The translations under genes and the position numbers were made by a program. A stretch of 24,402 bases of DNA from JAHWJX01 sp036386655 (GTDB lineage: Bacteria; Pseudomonadota; Alphaproteobacteria; Caulobacterales; Caulobacteraceae): positions 1 through 24,402 of the forward strand of contig DASVVG010000146.1 in the NCBI GenBank assembly GCA_036386655.1, given 5' to 3'. The notes under the pieces are model-generated. The model was given only the letters and a program-made list of their open reading frames with translations. It did no database searches and was not told the DNA's origin. Shown here one piece after another: positions 7,472-15,674 of the stretch; position 1 is the first letter of the stretch; each line of letters opens with the position of its first letter.

Positions 7472-8527
7472 TCATCTCCTGCGAATCTGACGAGGGGCCG
7501 GCGGCGACGCCGGTCCCTTCGCTTTGGACCGCCAGTCGAAGGCCAGCATCAGCGTGCGCTGGTCCGGCGAGAAGTTGTCGTCGCTGAGCAGGAACAGCCG
7601 CCAGCCGTCGCCCTGACGGACCGCGGCGATCGCCTCCATGTTGTCGATCGGATGCGGCGATGACAGCCGCGCCAGCGGCACGATGCGCGCGCGGCCGCCC
7701 TCGACCGGAAGGTATGCGATGATCGCGCGGAGCCCCTTCGTGAGCGGGTTGAAGAAGCGGTAGACGGCGACGAGGTCGCCCGTGCCCTCCAGCGCCTCCA
7801 GCGCGGTCAGCCGGTAGCCGAACTCGGGCGCGCCCTCGAGGATCAGCGAACAGGCCTGCGCCGTGCACGACCAGACGCGGCCGTCCTCGGAGCCAACCGC
7901 GAGTCGCCGGGGACCGGGCCCGCTGAAGACCGCCAGCCCCTCGAAGCCTTCGTTCGGCGCCATGCCTTCCGTCGGGGGAAGGGCGAAGCCCGCCGCCTGC
8001 GCCGCCCGCCCGAAGGCCCGGACGCCCTCACCGGGATAGCGCCAGACGCGGTGCCGCTGCTCGAAGGAGACGAGGTAGCCGCCGGCGTCGCGGGCGATGT
8101 CTTCGGCGTCGCGCGCGGGCTTCGAGCCGGGCGGCCGGCCGGCGGGGTCCAGCAGGGGCCGCAGGACGGCCGGCCCGCTCGGCGGCTCCGCGCCGGGCGA
8201 CGTCCAGCGCACCATGTCCCCGTCGTCGGTCACGGCGGTGAAGGCGTAGCCCGACCGGAGCGGCTCCGCCTCGAGCCCCGAGAGGCCGCCGAAGCGGGAG
8301 GAGCCGGCGGCGGTGAGATGCGCGCCCCAGACGTAGGTGAGCGCGCCGACGCTCTGGGTGGAAGGCGAGCGAGGGTCGAGCGGGAGCGCCTGCGAGCGGA
8401 GCTCGATGCTCTGCGGTTGCGGCGGCGAAGCGGCGCGGGCGGGCCGCCCCGGCTGGACGTGCAGCGCCAGAACGACGGCGAGCACCAGCGCCGCCACGAG
8501 CCCGGCCGCGGCCGAGGTGCGTCTCAT
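7472..8527 (-). CDS. Esterase-like activity of phytase family protein (phytase-like beta-propeller)
   Basis: The 351-residue protein has an N-terminal signal or membrane anchor (residues about 9-33) followed by a phytase-like domain. Its landmarks are GGLSGLEAE near residue 80, AVTDDGDMVRW, DAEDIARDAGGYLVSFE, NEGFEGLAVF and LLSDDNFSPDQRTLMLAF. In this family such segments form propeller blades with acidic metal-binding loops. The substrate is not known. The start overlaps the cobT stop (ATGA, 8524-8527), so the two are coupled. As I recall, this gene, cobT and rpmB are neighbours in many Alphaproteobacteria. Confidence 0.8.
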   Translation of the reverse strand: MRRTSAAAGLVAALVLAVVLALHVQPGRPARAASPPQPQSIELRSQALPLDPRSPSTQSVGALTYVWGAHLTAAGSSRFGGLSGLEAEPLRSGYAFTAVTDDGDMVRWTSPGAEPPSGPAVLRPLLDPAGRPPGSKPARDAEDIARDAGGYLVSFEQRHRVWRYPGEGVRAFGRAAQAAGFALPPTEGMAPNEGFEGLAVFSGPGPRRLAVGSEDGRVWSCTAQACSLILEGAPEFGYRLTALEALEGTGDLVAVYRFFNPLTKGLRAIIAYLPVEGGRARIVPLARLSSPHPIDNMEAIAAVRQGDGWRLFLLSDDNFSPDQRTLMLAFDWRSKAKGPASPPAPRQIRRR

Positions 8528-10455
8528 CGCGAGGCTCCGCGCAGTTCGGCGAAGCTCGTGCGCAGCGGCGCGCGGGCGCCGCGTGGGAGGGGTGCGCGGG
8601 CCTGCACGGCGCCGCGGCCGCCGTTCTCTTCCTCGAAGAGGGCGGCGAGCTGCTCGGTCATGACCCCGCCGAGTTGCTCCACATCGACGATGGTGACGGC
8701 GCGGCGATAGTAGCGGGTCACGTCGTGGCCGATGCCGATGGCCAGCAGCTCGACCGGCGAGACGCCCTCGATTTCCCCTATCACCCGGCGCAGGTGGCGC
8801 TCGAGGTACCAGCCGGAATTGACCGAGAGCGTGCTGTCGTCGACCGGCGCGCCGTCGCTGATGACCATCAGGATCTTGCGCTGCTCGGGGCGGCCCAGGA
8901 GGCGGTTGTGCGCCCAGAGCAGGGCCTCGCCGTCGATGTTCTCCTTGAGCAGCCCCTCGCGCATCATCAGGCCGAGGCTGCGCCGCGCGCGCCTCCAGGG
9001 GGTGTCGGCGGACTTGTAGACGATGTGGCGAAGGTCGTTCAGGCGGCCGGGCTGCAGCGGCTTGCCGGCCTTGATCCAGTCGTCGCGGGAGAGGCCGCCC
9101 TTCCAGGCGCGGGTGGTGAAGCCGAGGATCTCCACCTTCACGCCGCAGCGCTCCAGCGTGCGGGCGAGGATGTCGCCGCAGACGGCGGCGACCATGATCG
9201 GACGGCCGCGCATCGAGCCCGAGTTGTCGATCAGCAGGGTCACGACGGTGTCGCGGAAGGGCGCCTCCTCCTCCTGTTTGAAGGAGAGCGGGGAGGTGGG
9301 GTCGACGACCACGCGGGTGAGGCGGGCGGTGTCGAGCATCCCCTCCTCGAGGTCGAAGCTCCAGGCGCGGTTCTGCTGCGCGAGCAGGCGGCGCTGCAGG
9401 CGGTTGGCGAGGCGGGCGACGACGCTGGAGAGGCTGGAGAGCTGCTGGTCGAGGTAGGCGCGCAGGCGCGTCAGCTCCTCGGGGTCGCAGAGGTCCTCGG
9501 CCTCGACCACCTCGTCGTGCGCGGTGGTGAAGACCTTGTAGGCGGGTTCGGGCGCGCCGGAGTCGCGGATGTCGGGGCGGGCGGGCTTGGCGCCGTCGCC
9601 CACCTCCTGCGCGTCGTCGCGCATCTCGACCTGGTCAGCGTCGTCGACCTGAACCGCCTGGTCCTGCGCCTGCTCGGTGTCCTGGTCGGCGCCGTCGGCT
9701 TCGGCCTGCGCGCCGGCGTCGGGCTGGTCACCCTCGTCGCCGCTTTCGTCGCCCTCACCCTCGTCGGGCTCCGTCTGCTCCTCGCCTTCCTCCTCGCTGG
9801 CCTGGTCGGTCGGATCGGCGGTCTCGTCGCCCATCTCGAGGTCGCCGAGAATGGCGCGGGTGACGCGAGCGAAGGCTTCCTGGTCGTGGATCTCGGCGGC
9901 CAGCCGGTCGAGGTCCTTGCCCGCCTTCGCCTCTATGTCGGCGCGAACGAGGTCGACCACCTGCCTGGCGCCGTCGGGCGGCGCGTCGCCGGTGAGCCGC
10001 TCGCGCACCATCAGCGCCAGCGCCTCTGCGAGCGGCACGCTGGTGCGGTCGGCGGCGCGGGTGAGGCCCTTCTTCTCGAGCTGGCTGACCAGGAGCGCCG
10101 TCAGGTTCTGGCGCACGCCGCCGAGCGCGTTGGAGCCGATGGCTTCGACGCGGGCCTGCTCGACGGCCTCGAACAGCTCGGCGCCGGCGCTGTTGTAGGG
10201 ACGGAGCCGCGCGTGGGCCGTCTCGTCATGGTGAGCGAGCCGCAGCGCCATCTGGTCGGCGAGGCCGCGGATGCGCGCGGCCTCCGCGGGCGAGAGGTCC
10301 TTCGGCGGGTTCGGGAGCACCGCGCGGTGGCCTTCGAGCGACGGGCCGTCGCTGGAGAAGACGACCTCCAGGTCCGGCTGCTCGGCCAGGCTGCGCGCCG
10401 CGTGGGCGAGCGCGCGCTTGAACGGCTCGACGGGACTCTCGGGCTTGGCGGCCAT
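8524..10455 (-). CDS. cobT: Aerobic cobaltochelatase subunit CobT
   Basis: The 643-residue protein is the VWA subunit of the ATP-dependent CobNST complex, which inserts cobalt into hydrogenobyrinic acid a,c-diamide. The N-terminal CobT domain spans about 1-205 and is followed by a long, highly acidic linker (about 208-290, mostly Glu/Asp/Gln). The C-terminal VWA domain carries the MIDAS motif DNSGSMRG (D410, S412, S414) and a later ISDGAPVDDSTL segment. Length and layout match CobT of Alphaproteobacteria. The start ATG at 10455 has only a weak ribosome-binding site. The M23 peptidase gene lies 72 bp upstream on the same strand. CobS, its partner, is about 8.4 kb away at 18841-19860. Confidence 0.95.
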   Translation of the reverse strand: MAAKPESPVEPFKRALAHAARSLAEQPDLEVVFSSDGPSLEGHRAVLPNPPKDLSPAEAARIRGLADQMALRLAHHDETAHARLRPYNSAGAELFEAVEQARVEAIGSNALGGVRQNLTALLVSQLEKKGLTRAADRTSVPLAEALALMVRERLTGDAPPDGARQVVDLVRADIEAKAGKDLDRLAAEIHDQEAFARVTRAILGDLEMGDETADPTDQASEEEGEEQTEPDEGEGDESGDEGDQPDAGAQAEADGADQDTEQAQDQAVQVDDADQVEMRDDAQEVGDGAKPARPDIRDSGAPEPAYKVFTTAHDEVVEAEDLCDPEELTRLRAYLDQQLSSLSSVVARLANRLQRRLLAQQNRAWSFDLEEGMLDTARLTRVVVDPTSPLSFKQEEEAPFRDTVVTLLIDNSGSMRGRPIMVAAVCGDILARTLERCGVKVEILGFTTRAWKGGLSRDDWIKAGKPLQPGRLNDLRHIVYKSADTPWRRARRSLGLMMREGLLKENIDGEALLWAHNRLLGRPEQRKILMVISDGAPVDDSTLSVNSGWYLERHLRRVIGEIEGVSPVELLAIGIGHDVTRYYRRAVTIVDVEQLGGVMTEQLAALFEEENGGRGAVQARAPLPRGARAPLRTSFAELRGASR

Positions 10456-10527
10456 GCCGCTCAGATAGCCCGGCGCAGCGGCGGAGGTAAGGCGCTCTGG
10501 CGGTCGGCGCCGCCCGAGCTTTTGTCG

Positions 10528-11241
10528 TCAGCCGCGCGTGGGGACCAGCGTGGCGGCGTTCATGGTGCGGCCGTTGAGGCGCGCGATCTCGAGGTGGACG
10601 TGGTCGGTGATGCCGCGCGGGTAGCGGCGCTGCAGCGTCTGGGCGCGGCCGATCTCCTCGCCCAAGTCGACGCGCTCGCCTTCGCGGACCTGCGGGCCGA
10701 CGTACATGACGCGCGCCTTGTAGCCGGTTTGCGGGTTGGTGATCTCGACGTAGCGGAAGCTGGCGTCGTCCGAGTAGGGGTGGCCGATGCGGGTGACGAC
10801 GCCGCCGATCGGGGCGAACACGCGCTGGCCAGCGCTGGAGACGTAGTCGACGCCGGCGTGGATGTGGCCGGTGCGTGAGGCGCCGAACTCGCCGGAGCCG
10901 TAAGCGTCCTTGCCGCGAGGAGCGAGGCCGGTGGGGTTCACGAAGTCGGGCTGGCCGTCGCCGGTGACGTCGGCGCCTTTAGTCAGGGGCAGCGTCGCGC
11001 CGGGGCCGAGCACGGTGTAGCCCGTGGAGGGCAGGGTGACCTGGACGCGGGTGACGGGGGCGGGGGCGGCCCCTGCGGCGGGCTCCACGATTCCGGCGTC
11101 GGCGCCCGCCGCCTGCTGGGCGGTGGCGAAGTCCTGGCTGCCGAGGGAGACGGCGGCGAGGCCCACGAGGCCGGCGAGGCCCCACACGCGCTTCAGGAAG
11201 TACGTCACGCTATGCGCGGAAGTCGGGGAGAGTGTCGCCAT
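10528..11241 (-). CDS. M23-family metallopeptidase (LytM-type)
   Basis: The 237-residue protein has a membrane-anchor or signal segment at about 15-42. The peptidase domain (about 115-220) shows HAGVD (H128, D132) and the HVHLE motif (H214, H216), which supply the zinc ligands and active-site His of LytM enzymes that cut peptidoglycan cross-bridges. Just before it, residues 91-100 read DVTGDGQPDF, a calcium-loop-like DxTGDGxPDF motif of the FG-GAP/EF-hand type. The gene sits between the sensor kinase and cobT on the same strand. GAGGA lies about 10 nt before the ATG. It probably acts in the periplasm on peptidoglycan. Confidence 0.85.
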   Translation of the reverse strand: MATLSPTSAHSVTYFLKRVWGLAGLVGLAAVSLGSQDFATAQQAAGADAGIVEPAAGAAPAPVTRVQVTLPSTGYTVLGPGATLPLTKGADVTGDGQPDFVNPTGLAPRGKDAYGSGEFGASRTGHIHAGVDYVSSAGQRVFAPIGGVVTRIGHPYSDDASFRYVEITNPQTGYKARVMYVGPQVREGERVDLGEEIGRAQTLQRRYPRGITDHVHLEIARLNGRTMNAATLVPTRG

Positions 11242-11462
11242 TCGGCACGGTCCTCGGCTGGCGCGCAGCCGAAAGCCGGCGGCGCGGAGTGGATCTGCGT
11301 CGGTTCGGGAGGAGCTCCCGGCGGAGGTGGCGTGGACGGGGATTTTCGGCCCCCGGATCCCGCGCGGCGAGGCCCGTGGCCGCCGCCGTGTCAGCCTCCC
11401 GTCGGAGGCCGGTCCGCCCTCTTCAGAGCCGCGGACGAGTTGTTTTTACCACAGGCGATGGC

Positions 11463-11491
11463 TCAATTGGGGCAAGGTTCCCCCCAATTGA
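11463..11491. terminator. Inverted repeat downstream of the sensor kinase, possible terminator
   Basis: A perfect 10-bp inverted repeat, TCAATTGGGG (11463-11472) and CCCCAATTGA (11482-11491), has a 9-nt loop. It starts about 20 nt after the kinase stop on the minus strand. No T-run follows on that strand, so factor-independent termination is uncertain; it could instead be an operator. The rest of the 269-bp gap (11242-11510) shows no gene. Confidence 0.4.
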
Positions 11492-11510
11492 CGCGGCGGG
11501 TTGACGCACG

Positions 11511-13352
11511 TCAGAGGGGAATCGTGATCCGGCAGTCGAGGCCTTCCGGCAGCCAGTCCTTTACGACCTCGCCGCCCATCTCCTGCACACCGCGCTCGAT
11601 CAGGCGGGAGCCGAAGCCGCGGCGCTCCGGCGGCGAGGTCTCCGGCCCGTCGCGCTCGCTCCACAGCATGGCCAGCCGGTCGTCGCCGCCGGACCAGGTC
11701 ACGCGGACGCAGCCGGAGTCCTCGTGGCTGAGCGCCCCATATTTTGCGGCGTTCGTCGCCAGTTCGTGGACCACCAGCCCGAGCGCCAGCGCCTGCTGCG
11801 GGTTCAGTCGGATCGCAGGGCCGTCGAGCCGGACGCGGTTGTCGCCGTAGGGGCCGAGTTCCGACTCCAGCACGGCGCGCAAGTTGGCGTTCTCCCAGGC
11901 GTTGGCGGTCAGGATGTCGTGGGTGCGCGAGAGCGCGACCAGCCGCTGGTCGAAGGTCTTTCGGAAGGTCGGCAGGTCCGGCGCGTGACGCGCGGTCTGG
12001 TAGGCGATCGACTGCACCGTCGCGAGGTTGTTCTTCACGCGGTGGTTCAGTTCGTCGAGCAGCAGCTGCATCTGCTCTTCGGATCGCTTCTGCTCGGTGA
12101 CGTCGATGTTCACGCCGACGTAGCCGAGGAAGGCGCCGTCCTCCGCGTAACGCGGACCGCAGTCGCAGCTGAGCCAGCGGACGCCGAGCTCCGGATGGTT
12201 CACGCGGACGGTCAGATGGGCGGGCTCGCGTACCGCGAAGCGGGCCAGGAAGGCGGCGTGGAACGCGTCGACGTCCTCCGGATGCACGATCGAGCGCCAG
12301 CCTTCGCCGAGCATCGCGTCCGTCTCGACCCCGAAGAACGTGCGGTAGCGCTGGTTGGCGAAGGTGATCTCCGCGTTCTCGTCGCTCATCCACATGAGGG
12401 CGGGCGAGCTGTCGGCGGCGGTGCGGAAGCGGCTCTCGCTTTCGCGGAGGGCGACCTCGCCGGCGCGGCGATCCGTGACGTCCGAGCCCTCGACGAAGAT
12501 GCCGGACACGGCGCCGTCGGCCTCCCGGATCGGCTGGTAGATGAAGTCCACCCAGCGCGGCTCGGGCGGGGCGCCGGGCGACCGCTGCAGGTGGACCAGG
12601 GTCTCCTGCCCGAGGTGCGGCTCGCCGCTGGCGTAGACCTTGTCGAGCAGCGTGACGAAACCCTGGCCGGCCACTTCGGGCAACGCTTCGGCGACGGACT
12701 TGCCGAGCAGGTCCCGTCCGCCGACGAGCCGCCGGTAGGCGCGATTGGCCAAGGTGAAGACGTGCTCGGGGCCCTCCAGCGCGGCGACGAACCCGGGCGC
12801 GTCCTCGAACAGCGAATAGAGGCGGTCCCGCTCATCCTTCACGGCGCGCTCGGCGAGCACCCGCGGCGTCGTCTCCGTGCAGGCGCAGAAGAGACCGATG
12901 ATCCGGCCGTCCTCGTCCGGCAGCGGGCTGTAGGAGAAGTCGAACCAGGTGTCTTCCGGGTACCCGTGGCGCTGCATCACGAGGTGCAGGCCTTCGTACC
13001 AGAACGCTTCGCCGCTCATCGTCCGGTCGACCAGCGGGACCAGGTCCGCGCGGATCTCGGACCAGACGTCGAGGAAGGGGCGTCCGAGCGCGGAGGGGTG
13101 CTTCGTGGCGAGGATGCGCGCGTAGGCGTCGTTGTAGACGAGCCCGAGTTCCGGGCCCCAGCAGACGAACATCGGCTGACCGCAGTTGAGCACGAGGCTG
13201 ACGACGGTGCGCAGGCTGTGGGACCAGCCCTCCGGAGCTCCCAGCGGGGAGCCGGACCAGTCGTGGGCGCGCATGCGCGCGCCCATCTCGCCGCCCCCGG
13301 TCGGGAAGACGAGGTCGGTCTCACCGCCGGTCTGAACGAGATCGTGGCGCAC
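11511..13352 (-). CDS. PAS-domain sensor histidine kinase of the HWE family
   Basis: The 613-residue soluble kinase has no membrane segments. Three PAS-like domains are visible: about 50-165 (MFVCWGPELGLVYNDAY), 175-295 (with PRWVDFIYQPI and GIFVEGSDVTD) and 305-420 (with WRSIVHPEDVDAFHAAF and GVNIDVTEQ). The kinase core has the H-box LLDELNHRVKNNLATVQS with phosphoacceptor His437, the N-box HELATNAAKYGAL at 529-541, and WSE at 564-566, the feature that defines HWE kinases. Such kinases often sense light, redox or stress and feed the PhyR general-stress pathway; which applies here is unknown. The start is a GTG with AGGGGG 5 nt upstream. No response regulator is next to it. Confidence 0.9.
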   Translation of the reverse strand: MRHDLVQTGGETDLVFPTGGGEMGARMRAHDWSGSPLGAPEGWSHSLRTVVSLVLNCGQPMFVCWGPELGLVYNDAYARILATKHPSALGRPFLDVWSEIRADLVPLVDRTMSGEAFWYEGLHLVMQRHGYPEDTWFDFSYSPLPDEDGRIIGLFCACTETTPRVLAERAVKDERDRLYSLFEDAPGFVAALEGPEHVFTLANRAYRRLVGGRDLLGKSVAEALPEVAGQGFVTLLDKVYASGEPHLGQETLVHLQRSPGAPPEPRWVDFIYQPIREADGAVSGIFVEGSDVTDRRAGEVALRESESRFRTAADSSPALMWMSDENAEITFANQRYRTFFGVETDAMLGEGWRSIVHPEDVDAFHAAFLARFAVREPAHLTVRVNHPELGVRWLSCDCGPRYAEDGAFLGYVGVNIDVTEQKRSEEQMQLLLDELNHRVKNNLATVQSIAYQTARHAPDLPTFRKTFDQRLVALSRTHDILTANAWENANLRAVLESELGPYGDNRVRLDGPAIRLNPQQALALGLVVHELATNAAKYGALSHEDSGCVRVTWSGGDDRLAMLWSERDGPETSPPERRGFGSRLIERGVQEMGGEVVKDWLPEGLDCRITIPL

Positions 13353-13629
13353 GGAGCCCCCTGGCCGGCCGCTTTGCCGTGCGCCCGGCGCGAAAGCAAT
13401 GCGGCGAGTAAGCGCGGCGGTTCAGTCGGAGCGGCGACAGAGCGGCTGACAGCAGCCGCCCGGGGGCTCTTCGCGTGGGCAGCGGCCCGGCCGTTGCTCC
13501 GCCCTACGGGAAACCGTGCGGCGGGACGGACGGGCCGCCTCCAACGCCCCCGTTGAAGCTCGGAGAGCCACCCCCAGGGACGTCGGACAACCGGCATAGG
13601 CGCGGGGTTGTTCCCGCCGCGCCGCCCGA
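13353..13629. other. Gene-free gap upstream of the sensor kinase
   Basis: This 277-bp GC-rich stretch lies between the H1-like gene and the kinase. Open frames crossing it look like shadows. It must carry any kinase promoter (minus strand), but I see no clear -35/-10 pair and no strong hairpin with a T-run. Confidence 0.4.
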
Positions 13630-13860
13630 TCAGGCGGTCTTGGTGGTTTTCGCAGCAGCCTTCTTGCGCGGCTTGGGCGCGGCCTTCGGCGGCTTCTTCG
13701 CCTCGCGGGCGGCGAGCTCGGCTTCGACCAGCGGCAGCATCTCGCCGGCGGCCTTCTGCTGGCCCGGCGTGGCCGCGGTCGTCTCCAGGCGCTTGGCGTT
13801 GGCGTGAAGCGAGGCGAGGTCGGCGTCGCTCATGGTGGGCAGTCTGTCGGCCATGCTCAT
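13630..13860 (-). CDS. Small basic protein with histone H1-like lysine/alanine-rich tail
   Basis: The 76-residue protein has a helical N-terminal half (ADRLPTMSDADLASLHANAKRL, then AAGEMLPLVEAELAARE). The C-terminal tail is rich in Lys, Ala and Pro (KKPPKAAPKPRKKAAAKTTK), like AlgP or histone H1 tails. It probably binds nucleic acid. The start at 13860 is well supported by AGGAG about 7 nt upstream; a second ATG two codons later is also in frame. It lies downstream of the cold-shock gene on the same strand, separated by a strong hairpin. A chromatin or RNA-binding role is inference from composition. Confidence 0.8.
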   Translation of the reverse strand: MSMADRLPTMSDADLASLHANAKRLETTAATPGQQKAAGEMLPLVEAELAAREAKKPPKAAPKPRKKAAAKTTKTA

Positions 13861-13890
13861 GGCGAGCTCCTTGCGTGTCGGAGAAGGAAG

Positions 13891-13918
13891 CGGCGGGCCC
13901 GTGCGAACGGGCCCGCCG
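13891..13918 (-). terminator. Hairpin between the cold-shock gene and the H1-like gene
   Basis: A perfect 12-bp stem (CGGCGGGCCCGT / ACGGGCCCGCCG) has a 4-nt GCGA loop. It begins 8 nt after the cold-shock stop codon on the minus strand. A pyrimidine-rich CTTCCTTCTCC follows it. It probably ends or attenuates the cold-shock transcript. Confidence 0.65.
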
Positions 13919-13925
13919 GACCGGG

Positions 13926-14135
13926 TCAGGCCGACTGCAGGTTGACCGCGGAGTCCTTGCCCGAGCGCGCGTCGCGCTGGACTTCGAAGCTGACCTGCTG
14001 GCCCTCGACGAGGTGGTTGAGCTCCGAGCGCTCGACGGCGCTGGCGTGGACGAACACGTCCTTGCCGCCGTCCGACGGCGCGATGAAGCCGTAGCCCTTG
14101 GTGGTGTTGAAGAACTTTACAGTGCCGATGGTCAT
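13926..14135 (-). CDS. Cold-shock domain protein (CspA family)
   Basis: The 69-residue protein is a single cold-shock domain. It has RNP1-like KGYGFIAP (residues 13-20) and RNP2-like DVFVHASAV (26-34), preceded by TIGTVKFFNTT. Such proteins bind single-stranded RNA or DNA and melt RNA structure. The ATG at 14135 has a strong GGAGG ribosome-binding site. The leader contains a GC-rich hairpin (GGCCGCCGG / CCGGAGCGGCC, about 14155-14179), which may matter for translational control. Confidence 0.95.
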   Translation of the reverse strand: MTIGTVKFFNTTKGYGFIAPSDGGKDVFVHASAVERSELNHLVEGQQVSFEVQRDARSGKDSAVNLQSA

Positions 14136-14370
14136 GGGGACCTCCGTTGGCGTGGGCCGCCGGAACACCCGGAGCGGCCGTCGAGGTCTGATTAGGTCGG
14201 CGTCTGGAAGTCCGCGCAGGCAGGCGAGGCGTCGAGAGGCGTTGCGCGGCAGAGATCGATGACAGGTAGATAGCCCGTCCGGGGGGCGAATGTAAGGCGG
14301 ACGACATTCGCGTTGCCCGCGCGCCTGAGCCGTGGTCCCGTCGCGCTTCGACAGCGGGACGGGGGACGCG

Positions 14371-14814
14371 ATGCGGGGACGGGTGACGGCCGGGGCGATG
14401 GCGCTGGCCTTGTGCGGGAGCGCGGCGACGGCGCAGCAGCCCGGGCGGGTGTTCGAGCAGGGGCCGGTGGTGGTGATCAACGAGGTCCGCATCATGCCCG
14501 GGCAGCGGCGCGCCTACGCGCAGGAGCTGGCCACGCGCTGGCGCGGCTCGATGGAAGAGGCGAAGCGGCGCGGCGAGGTGCTGGACTATAGGGTGTACGC
14601 GAACACGCACCCGCGCCGCGGCGAAGGAGACTTCTTCTTCATCACCACGTACCGGGACGCGGCCGTCCAGGACGTCAGCTTCGCGGAGCGGGAACGGCGG
14701 ACGTCCGGGGCCCCGCCGCCGGCGGCCGCTCCGGAGACGCTCTTCGAGATCCTCAGCACCACGATGCTCCGCGAGCAGGTGTTCGTGGCTCCGCTGCCCC
14801 CCGCGCGACGGTGA
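14371..14814 (+). CDS. Secreted protein of unknown function
   Basis: The 147-residue protein starts with a signal peptide (cleavage near ATA, residue 21) and is probably periplasmic. I do not recognise a family with confidence. The core (VVVINEVRIMPGQRRAYAQEL, then VLDYRVYANTHPR and DFFFITTYRD) resembles a ferredoxin-like dimeric alpha-beta barrel strand-helix layout, but this is a weak impression. I chose the ATG at 14371 because the signal peptide begins there and GGGGGA precedes it; an upstream GTG at 14332 would add 13 residues ahead of it. It is divergent from the cold-shock gene and 46 bp before the response-regulator gene. Confidence 0.65.
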   Translation: MRGRVTAGAMALALCGSAATAQQPGRVFEQGPVVVINEVRIMPGQRRAYAQELATRWRGSMEEAKRRGEVLDYRVYANTHPRRGEGDFFFITTYRDAAVQDVSFAERERRTSGAPPPAAAPETLFEILSTTMLREQVFVAPLPPARR

Positions 14815-14860
14815 ACGCGGCCTTAGCGATCCGGTGACGGGTCGCGCGTAGGCTCGCGCG

Positions 14861-15583
14861 ATGGACCAAGCGACCGGGGGGCTGGCGCCCCGCCTGCTGA
14901 TCGTCGACGACGTGGCGGAGAACCGCGAGGTGCTGCGCCGGCGCTTCGAGCGGCGCGGCTTCCGCTGCGAGGAGGCCGAAGGCGGCGAGGCGGCGCTGGC
15001 CGCGGTCGCGAGCCAGGCGTTCGACTGCATCCTGCTCGACATCAACATGCCCGACCTGAACGGCATCGAGGTGCTGCGGCGGATCCGCAAGACCCATCCG
15101 GCGGTCGAGCTGCCGGTGATCATGGTAACGGCGCAGACGCAGGCGGCCGACGTGCAGGCGGCGGTGGAGGCGGAAGCCAACGCCTACGTGGCCAAGCCGG
15201 TGGAGTTCGACATCGCGCTGGCGCGGGTGGAGACGGCGCTGAAGAAGCGCGCCGAGCACCTGTCGCGCGACCCCGCGACCCCGGTGTTCCACACCTTCCC
15301 TGAGACGGCGCAGGCGATCGAGCCGCACCCGGTGATGGGCATCGCGGCCGAGCCGCTGGTGCTGCAGCACCTGACCGTCGAGCAGATCGCGGAGAAGCTG
15401 GGCGGCTGCGCGCGTTACCTCGACGACCGGGGCGGCGCGTACCTGGGCGTGTGGGGGCCGAAGAACGTGGAGCGGCTGCACGCGCTGCTGTCGGCGCGCG
15501 TGCCCAAGCTGATCGTGAAGCGCGAGCGGCCGCCGTGGTCGCGGCTGGAGTGGCGCAAGGGCGCGGCCGGCGCGGCGGCCTGA
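14861..15583 (+). CDS. Response regulator: receiver domain plus C-terminal region of unknown type
   Basis: The 240-residue protein has an N-terminal receiver domain (about 10-130). The acidic pair is D16/D17, the phosphoacceptor is D60 (LLDINMPDLNG), with T90 and K112 completing the site. The C-terminal 110 residues (LTVEQIAEKLGGCARYLDDRGGAYLGVWGPKNVERLHALL) match no output domain I recognise: no helix-turn-helix, GGDEF or EAL signature is seen. The partner kinase is unknown; the HWE kinase at 11511 is a candidate by proximity only. No clear Shine-Dalgarno precedes the ATG. Confidence 0.88.
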   Translation: MDQATGGLAPRLLIVDDVAENREVLRRRFERRGFRCEEAEGGEAALAAVASQAFDCILLDINMPDLNGIEVLRRIRKTHPAVELPVIMVTAQTQAADVQAAVEAEANAYVAKPVEFDIALARVETALKKRAEHLSRDPATPVFHTFPETAQAIEPHPVMGIAAEPLVLQHLTVEQIAEKLGGCARYLDDRGGAYLGVWGPKNVERLHALLSARVPKLIVKRERPPWSRLEWRKGAAGAAA

Positions 15584-15610
15584 GGCTTTATTCGCCTGCG
15601 GGGGGAGCGG

Positions 15611-15627
15611 ATGCTGCAGTGCAGCAT
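15611..15627. promoter_or_regulatory. PhaR-like operator (CTGC-N3-GCAG palindrome)
   Basis: The palindrome ATGCTGCAGTGCAGCAT has 8-bp arms around one base and contains CTGCAGTGCAG. It lies about 48 bp upstream of a PHB-depolymerase-like gene. From memory, PhaR of Paracoccus binds CTGC-N3/4-GCAG sites in promoters of PHB granule genes. Confidence 0.45.
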
Positions 15628-15674
15628 TACATGAAGTCCAAGCCCGCTCCCGGGCCACAGTGAACGGACGCGTG

